Source: Microbacterium pseudoresistens | GTDB lineage: Bacteria > Actinomycetota > Actinomycetes > Actinomycetales > Microbacteriaceae | DNA length: 64,000 bases | Direction of reading: 5' to 3' | NCBI RefSeq assembly: GCF_013409745.1 | Contig: NZ_JACCBH010000001.1 | Location: forward strand, 2,418,001-2,482,000 | Part shown: positions 59,609-64,000 of the stretch, one piece after another | How the letters are laid out: the number at the start of each line of letters is the position of its first letter | How positions within the stretch are numbered: the first letter of the stretch is position 1 | Notes under the pieces: model-generated | Seen by the model: only the letters and a program-made list of their open reading frames with translations | The model's database searches: none | Told to the model about the DNA's origin: nothing | Translations under genes and position numbers: made by a program

Positions 59609-60517
59609 GTGAAGGCAGATCGCTCATTGAGGCGGACCATCGGGGCGTACATCGCCCTGACGAAGCCGCGTGTGATGGAGCTTCTGCTCGTCTCCACGAT
59701 TCCGGTCATGTTCCTCGCGCAGGGCGGGATGCCGAACCCCTGGCTCATCTTCGCCACCGTGTTCGGCGGCGCGATGTCCGCCGGATCGGCGGCCTCGTTC
59801 AACATGTACCTCGACCGCGACATCGATGCGCACATGCACCGCACCGAGAACCGTCCGCTCGTGACGGGCGAGATCACGCCCCGTGCGGCCCTCGTCTTCT
59901 CCTGGACGCTGGCGGTCGTCTCGACCGTCTGGCTGCTGGCGACGACCAACGTGCTGGCCGCGGGGCTGTCGGCGGGCGCCATCTTCTTCTACGTCGTGAT
60001 CTACACGATGCTCCTCAAGCGCCGCACCGAGCAGAACATCGTGTGGGGCGGCATCGCCGGGTGCTTCCCCGTGCTCATCGGCTGGGCCGCCGTGACGGGA
60101 TCGCTCGACTGGCCGCCGCTCATCCTCTTCGTGCTCATCTTCCTCTGGACCCCGCCGCACTACTGGCCGCTGTCGATGAAGTACAAGGACGACTACGAAG
60201 ACGTCGACGTGCCGATGCTCGGCGTCACGCGCAACGCCGCCCAGGTCGGCCTGCAGGTGATCCTGTACGCCTGGGCGACCCTGGCCTGTTCGCTGCTGCT
60301 CATCCCCGTGGCGGGAATGGGGCTCATCTACACGGTCTCGGCGCTCGTGTTCGGCGGCTGGTTCGTGTACGAGTCGCACCGGCTGTACAGCCAGGCCGTG
60401 CGAGGCGCGTCCCCGAAGCCGATGCGCGTGTTCCACGCCTCGATCAGCTATCTGACGCTGATCTTCCTCGCCGTCGCGGTCGACCCGCTGCTGCGCATCC
60501 TGCCGTTCGGCGCCTGA
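59609..60517 (+). CDS. ctaB: Protoheme IX farnesyltransferase (heme O synthase)
   Basis: The 302-aa integral membrane prenyltransferase converts heme b to heme o for the terminal oxidase. It has about eight to nine helices and the UbiA-type motif [22 protein letters not shown], with a second block, [15 protein letters not shown]. The GTG at 59609 is the first canonical start. The strong site GGAGGAGG lies 29 bases earlier, 8 bases before an in-frame ATC at 59588, so the true start may be upstream and non-canonical. It converges on ctaA. Confidence 0.94.
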   Translation: MKADRSLRRTIGAYIALTKPRVMELLLVSTIPVMFLAQGGMPNPWLIFATVFGGAMSAGSAASFNMYLDRDIDAHMHRTENRPLVTGEITPRAALVFSWTLAVVSTVWLLATTNVLAAGLSAGAIFFYVVIYTMLLKRRTEQNIVWGGIAGCFPVLIGWAAVTGSLDWPPLILFVLIFLWTPPHYWPLSMKYKDDYEDVDVPMLGVTRNAAQVGLQVILYAWATLACSLLLIPVAGMGLIYTVSALVFGGWFVYESHRLYSQAVRGASPKPMRVFHASISYLTLIFLAVAVDPLLRILPFGA

Positions 60518-60528
60518 GCGCCACGAAT

Positions 60529-60549
60529 GCTTCCGCGGCGTGCGGGAGC
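60529..60549. terminator. Hairpin between convergent ctaB and ctaA
   Basis: GCTTCCGC (60529-60536) pairs with GCGGGAGC (60542-60549) around a 5-base loop, with one mismatch that is a G-U in one transcript. It lies in the 36-base gap between the two convergent stops. There is no T-tract. Confidence 0.45.
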
Positions 60550-60553
60550 GGGC

Positions 60554-61507
60554 TCAGCGCGCGTCGTCGGTTTCGCCGGTCGGGCTCTTCAGTCGCAGCA
60601 CCACGACCGTGTACACCGCTGCCGAGAGCGCGGCGAGCACCATGTGGATTCCGACCAGCACCTCGGGCAGACCGTTGCGCGCCTGGAGCACGCCCACACC
60701 GACCTGCACGGCGATCGCGACGATGAGCACGAGGAGCCACTTCTTCGGGTTCAGCCGCAGCATCCAGGCGGTGATCGCCAAGAGCAGCACGAGCCCCGCG
60801 AGGATGTAGCCGGGCCACGAGTGCACGTGGGCCATCACCGTCGCGTCGAAGCCGTGCCGCTTGACATCGGCATCGCCCGAGTGCGGACCGGATCCGGTCG
60901 TGAGCACCCCGAACACGATCGTGGCGGCCAGCGCGAGTCCGGTCACGTGGGTGAGGACCGCGAACCACGGCGGTACGACGCGAGTGCGAGCGCCTGCGGG
61001 CTGATTCATGCGCACGAGGAACGCCGCCGTCGCGCAGACGAGCAGCAGGGACACCGTGTAATGGAAGCCGACGATGAAGGGATTGAGGCCCGTCAGCACG
61101 GTGATGCCGCCGATGATCGCCTGGGGGAGCACTCCGCCGACGAGCACGACGACGGCGAGCACGAACAGGTCGCGCCGCTCGCGCCGGATGCGCCAGACCA
61201 GGATGAGCACGGCCAGTGCGAGCAGGCCGACGACGCCGGTCATCGTGCGGTTCCCGAACTCGATGACGCCGTGATAGCCCTGGGCATCGGTGGGCACGAG
61301 CGAGTCGGGGGTGCACAGCGGCCACTGCGAGCAGCCCAGGCCCGACCCCGACAGGCGCACCGCGCCGCCGGTGCCGATGATCAGCACCTCGGCGATGAAC
61401 GAGAGCCACGCGAAGACGCGGATGCGCGTGTCGATCGTCGTCGGCAGCCAGCCGTGGAACCGTGAGCCGAGCGAGCGTGGGCGAACAGGGGCGGTGGTCT
61501 CGGGCAT
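60554..61507 (-). CDS. ctaA: Heme A synthase (CtaA/COX15)
   Basis: The 317-aa membrane protein with about eight helices oxidises heme o to heme a. Conserved features are GGAVRLSGSGLGCSQWPLC with the Cys pair near the first loop, EFGNRTMTGVVG, QAIIGGITVLTGLNP, FHYTVSLLLV and VHSWPGYILAG, which include the heme-ligand His residues. GGAGG lies upstream of the ATG. Together with ctaB it supplies heme a to an aa3-type oxidase encoded elsewhere. Confidence 0.94.
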   Translation of the reverse strand: MPETTAPVRPRSLGSRFHGWLPTTIDTRIRVFAWLSFIAEVLIIGTGGAVRLSGSGLGCSQWPLCTPDSLVPTDAQGYHGVIEFGNRTMTGVVGLLALAVLILVWRIRRERRDLFVLAVVVLVGGVLPQAIIGGITVLTGLNPFIVGFHYTVSLLLVCATAAFLVRMNQPAGARTRVVPPWFAVLTHVTGLALAATIVFGVLTTGSGPHSGDADVKRHGFDATVMAHVHSWPGYILAGLVLLLAITAWMLRLNPKKWLLVLIVAIAVQVGVGVLQARNGLPEVLVGIHMVLAALSAAVYTVVVLRLKSPTGETDDAR

Positions 61508-61565
61508 GCGGCCTCCGGATCCCCACGGTTGTGGACGCGCACGGCCGGAATGTCGGGGGAACCTG

Positions 61566-61571
61566 TAGAAT
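61566..61571 (+). promoter_or_regulatory. Candidate -10 box TAGAAT of the suf operon
   Basis: TAGAAT lies about 160 bases before sufB in the 222-base divergent gap with ctaA. The long leader has no recognised riboswitch, and no sufR repressor gene lies between. Confidence 0.45.
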
Positions 61572-61729
61572 CGGGTGTGTTGCGAGACGCACCGCGCCTC
61601 GCCAACAGTCTAGGCGCGAAGCCCGCGTCGTGATGAGGGCCCCGTAGCGGCTCCCGAACTCCGCTCACTCGACGGAGATTCGGCACGCCGGGGCGGCTGA
61701 TACCGCCAGAGCCCAAAAGGAGAGTGTGT

Positions 61730-63148
61730 ATGTCGGATGTGCTGATCGACCGCCCGGAGCTCGATGGTCTGGGGGTGTACGAATTCGGATGGCACGACGC
61801 CGATGCCGCCGGAGCCAGCGCGAAGCGCGGCCTGAGCGAAGCCGTCGTCCGTGACATCTCCGCGCTGAAGAGCGAACCGGAATGGATGCTCAAGACCCGT
61901 CTCAAAGGTCTGCAGCTCTTCGGCCGCAAGCCGATGCCGACCTGGGGCGCCGACCTCAGCGAGATCGACTTCGACAACATCAAGTACTTCGTGCGATCCA
62001 CGGAGAAGCAGGCCGGTTCCTGGGAGGAGCTGCCCGAGGACATCCGCGAGACCTATGAGCGCCTCGGCATCCCCGAGGCCGAGCGCCAGCGCCTCGTCGC
62101 CGGCGTCGCCGCGCAGTACGAGTCGGAGGTCGTGTACCACCAGATCCGCGAGGACCTCGAGGCTCAGGGCGTCATCTTCATGGACACCGACACGGCGCTG
62201 CGCGAGCACCCCGAGTTCTTCGAGGAGTACTTCGGCACCGTGATCCCCGCAGGCGACAACAAGTTCGCCGCGCTGAACACGGCCGTGTGGTCGGGCGGCT
62301 CGTTCGTGTACGTACCCAAGGGCGTGCACGTGGAGATCCCGCTGCAGGCGTACTTCCGCATCAACACCGAGAACATGGGCCAGTTCGAGCGGACCCTGAT
62401 CATCGCCGACGAAGACAGCTATGTGCACTACATCGAAGGCTGCACGGCGCCGATCTACAAGTCGGACTCGCTGCACTCGGCCGTGGTCGAGATCATCGTG
62501 AAGAAGAACGCCCGCGTGCGCTACACGACGATCCAGAACTGGTCGAACAACGTCTACAACCTCGTCACCAAGCGCGCCGTCGCCCACGAGGGCGCGACGA
62601 TGGAGTGGGTCGACGGCAACATCGGCTCCAAGGTGACGATGAAGTACCCGTCGATCTACCTGATGGGCGAGCACGCCAAGGGCGAGACGCTGTCCGTCGC
62701 CTTCGCCGGCCCCGGCCAGCATCAGGACGCCGGCGCGAAGATGATCCACATGGCGCCGTACACGCAGTCCTCGATCGTCTCCAAATCGATCGCCCGCGGC
62801 GGTGGCCGCGCCGGCTACCGCGGCGAGGTCCGCGTGGATCCTGCCGCGCATCACTCGGCCAACTCCGTGGTCTGCGATGCCCTGCTCGTCGACACCCAGT
62901 CGCGTTCCGACACGTATCCGGCGATCGACATCCGCGTGGACGATGTGCAGCTGGGCCACGAGGCCACGGTCTCGAAGGTCAGCGAGGAGCAGCTCTTCTA
63001 CCTCATGTCGCGCGGTCTCGAGGAGACCGAGGCCATGGCGATGATCGTGCGCGGCTTCATCGAGCCGATCGCACGCGAGCTGCCCATGGAGTACGCGATG
63101 GAACTGAACAAGCTCATCGAGATGGGCATGGAAGGATCGGTCGGCTAG
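61730..63148 (+). CDS. sufB: Fe-S cluster assembly protein SufB
   Basis: The 472-aa scaffold subunit of the SufBCD complex, which builds Fe-S clusters in the cytoplasm. Diagnostic blocks are [45 protein letters not shown] with a conserved Cys, [24 protein letters not shown] and [19 protein letters not shown] with a further Cys. The ATG at 61730 is chosen over the GTG at 61724 because AGGAG lies 7 bases upstream. sufD begins on the base after its stop. Confidence 0.97.
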   Translation: MSDVLIDRPELDGLGVYEFGWHDADAAGASAKRGLSEAVVRDISALKSEPEWMLKTRLKGLQLFGRKPMPTWGADLSEIDFDNIKYFVRSTEKQAGSWEELPEDIRETYERLGIPEAERQRLVAGVAAQYESEVVYHQIREDLEAQGVIFMDTDTALREHPEFFEEYFGTVIPAGDNKFAALNTAVWSGGSFVYVPKGVHVEIPLQAYFRINTENMGQFERTLIIADEDSYVHYIEGCTAPIYKSDSLHSAVVEIIVKKNARVRYTTIQNWSNNVYNLVTKRAVAHEGATMEWVDGNIGSKVTMKYPSIYLMGEHAKGETLSVAFAGPGQHQDAGAKMIHMAPYTQSSIVSKSIARGGGRAGYRGEVRVDPAAHHSANSVVCDALLVDTQSRSDTYPAIDIRVDDVQLGHEATVSKVSEEQLFYLMSRGLEETEAMAMIVRGFIEPIARELPMEYAMELNKLIEMGMEGSVG

Positions 63149-64000
63149 ATGACCGCCGCGACGACGGCGCCGGAGACGGCGCAGAACACGCATGCCCACG
63201 TGGACCCCGCAGCGCAGGTGACCGACGCCTTCGTGCCGGTGCAGACCCGCTCCGAGCGTCCGCACTCGTTCGATCCGGCCGATTTCGGTGCGCCGACCGG
63301 CCTCGAGGTCAACTGGAAGCACACCCCGGTGGCCGCGCTCACGCCGCTGTTCGACGTGGCCGGCGCCTCGAAGGGCGTCACGGTCGAGATCAGCGACGAG
63401 TCGTTCGTGCGCGCCGGTCTCGGCAGCGCCGACGCGCCGCGCGGCGAGTTCTTCCGCCCGGAGGACGTGATCGCGGCCGTGGCCTGGCAGGGCACGTCCG
63501 AGGCGCTGCACCTCGCGATCCCCGCCGGTGAGGAGGTCGCGGAGCCCATCGTCCTCTCGATGACCGGACAGGGAGCCGACCAGCGCGCGGATGCGCACCT
63601 CGTGATCGAGGCGGGTTCGAACAGTTCCGCGACCGTGCTGCTGCGTCATCACGGCGCGGCGCAGTTCGCCGAGAACGTCGAGATCCTCGTCCGCGACGGC
63701 GCCAAGCTCACGGTCATCTCCGTGCAGCAATGGGACGACGAGGCCGTGCACGCCGCGTCGCACCAGGCGACGGTCGGCCGCGACGCCGCCCTCACTCACA
63801 TCGTCGTCAGCTTCGGCGGCGGTGTCGTGCGGGTGAACCCCAGCGTCGAGCTCACCGGCGCCGGCGCCGAAGGGCGACTGTACGGCCTCACCTACGCCGA
63901 TTCCGGCCAGCATCTGGAAAGCCAGGTCTTCCTGCACCACAAGGGCCCGCACACCACGGGCGACGTGCTCTACAAGGGAGCCCTCCAGGGCGAGAAGGCC
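63149..64000 (+). CDS. sufD: Fe-S cluster assembly protein SufD (partial, cut by window end)
   Basis: 284 codons are present, in frame to the last base. The N-terminal region (DPADFGAPTGLEVNWKHTPVAALTPLF) and the beta-helix repeats (LHLAIPAGEEVAEPIVLSM; SSATVLLRHHG; VQQWDD; LYGLTYADSGQHLESQVFLHHKGPHTTG) match SufD, the partner of SufB. The ATG follows the sufB TAG with no intervening base, and GGAAGG-type sequence at the end of sufB may serve as its binding site. The remaining C-terminus lies beyond the window. Confidence 0.95.
   Translation, partial: MTAATTAPETAQNTHAHVDPAAQVTDAFVPVQTRSERPHSFDPADFGAPTGLEVNWKHTPVAALTPLFDVAGASKGVTVEISDESFVRAGLGSADAPRGEFFRPEDVIAAVAWQGTSEALHLAIPAGEEVAEPIVLSMTGQGADQRADAHLVIEAGSNSSATVLLRHHGAAQFAENVEILVRDGAKLTVISVQQWDDEAVHAASHQATVGRDAALTHIVVSFGGGVVRVNPSVELTGAGAEGRLYGLTYADSGQHLESQVFLHHKGPHTTGDVLYKGALQGEKA

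Noticed and set aside
61610..63952. 780-codon minus-strand frame opposite sufB and sufD
   Set aside because: Crosses two coupled suf genes in antisense; product is low-complexity and lacks any domain.

Overview
The window is a chromosomal stretch of a very GC-rich actinobacterium, most probably a Microbacteriaceae member close to Microbacterium. The evidence is the codon bias (G/C at nearly every third position, frequent GTG/TTG starts), a tkt-tal-pgi-zwf-opcA-pgl operon with the actinobacterial protein OpcA, a CIRCE-hrcA-dnaJ operon, divergent ctaB/ctaA next to sufBD, and many genes whose start codon lies 6-7 bases after a TANNNT box. No phage, transposon, IS, CRISPR or plasmid gene was seen. 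This is core chromosome, and the interest lies mainly in regulation and in a few orphan proteins.

Layout. 1-5.7 kb: a gene tail, a TDT-family transporter, tRNA-Ala(GGC), a flavin monooxygenase-like protein, a secreted GH3 glycosidase, and on the minus strand dedA-app1 followed by a conserved protein usually labelled 3-methyladenine glycosylase. 6.5-13.6 kb: leuS, comEA-comEC, holA and rpsT. 13.8-21.8 kb: an MFS transporter, an alpha/beta hydrolase and a complete peptide ABC transporter operon on the minus strand. 22-33 kb: lepA, a DUF1990 gene, hemW, then the heat-shock/translation cluster hrcA-dnaJ-rsmE-HIT-phoH-ybeY-corC-like-era, and a quinone oxidoreductase. 34-43.4 kb: a DUF2207 membrane protein, thrC, leuA with an attenuator, a TRIC-like channel, recO-uppS, a P-loop kinase, a DsbA/FrnE protein and a glutathione peroxidase. 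43.5-51.2 kb: dusB-dgt-dnaG, an orphan ABC ATPase, tRNA-Asn, a lipoprotein, def and a DMT-family protein. 51.3-59.4 kb: the pentose-phosphate operon. 59.6-64 kb: ctaB, ctaA, sufB and a cut-off sufD.

How the genes work together. The pentose-phosphate operon runs tkt, tal, pgi, zwf, opcA, pgl with stop/start overlaps or gaps of at most 14 bases, so carbon exchange and NADPH production are translated as one block. The hrcA cluster is headed by a CIRCE operator and continues through ribosome and rRNA maturation genes (rsmE, ybeY, era). ctaB and ctaA, which make heme O and heme A, converge on one hairpin.

Main results of the hunt. (1) A 17-codon leader peptide with four consecutive Leu codons precedes leuA. 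Its Leu codons can pair over 8 bp with the leuA ribosome-binding site, and two further stems are mutually exclusive, which gives a complete translational-attenuation model with the right regulatory sign. (2) A repeated TANNNT-N6/7-(A/G)TG arrangement marks leaderless promoters at many genes, several packed face to face in 34-57 bp. (3) An orphan ABC ATPase has Asn in place of the switch-loop His. (4) Era carries an N-terminal extension built from an 18-bp tandem repeat.
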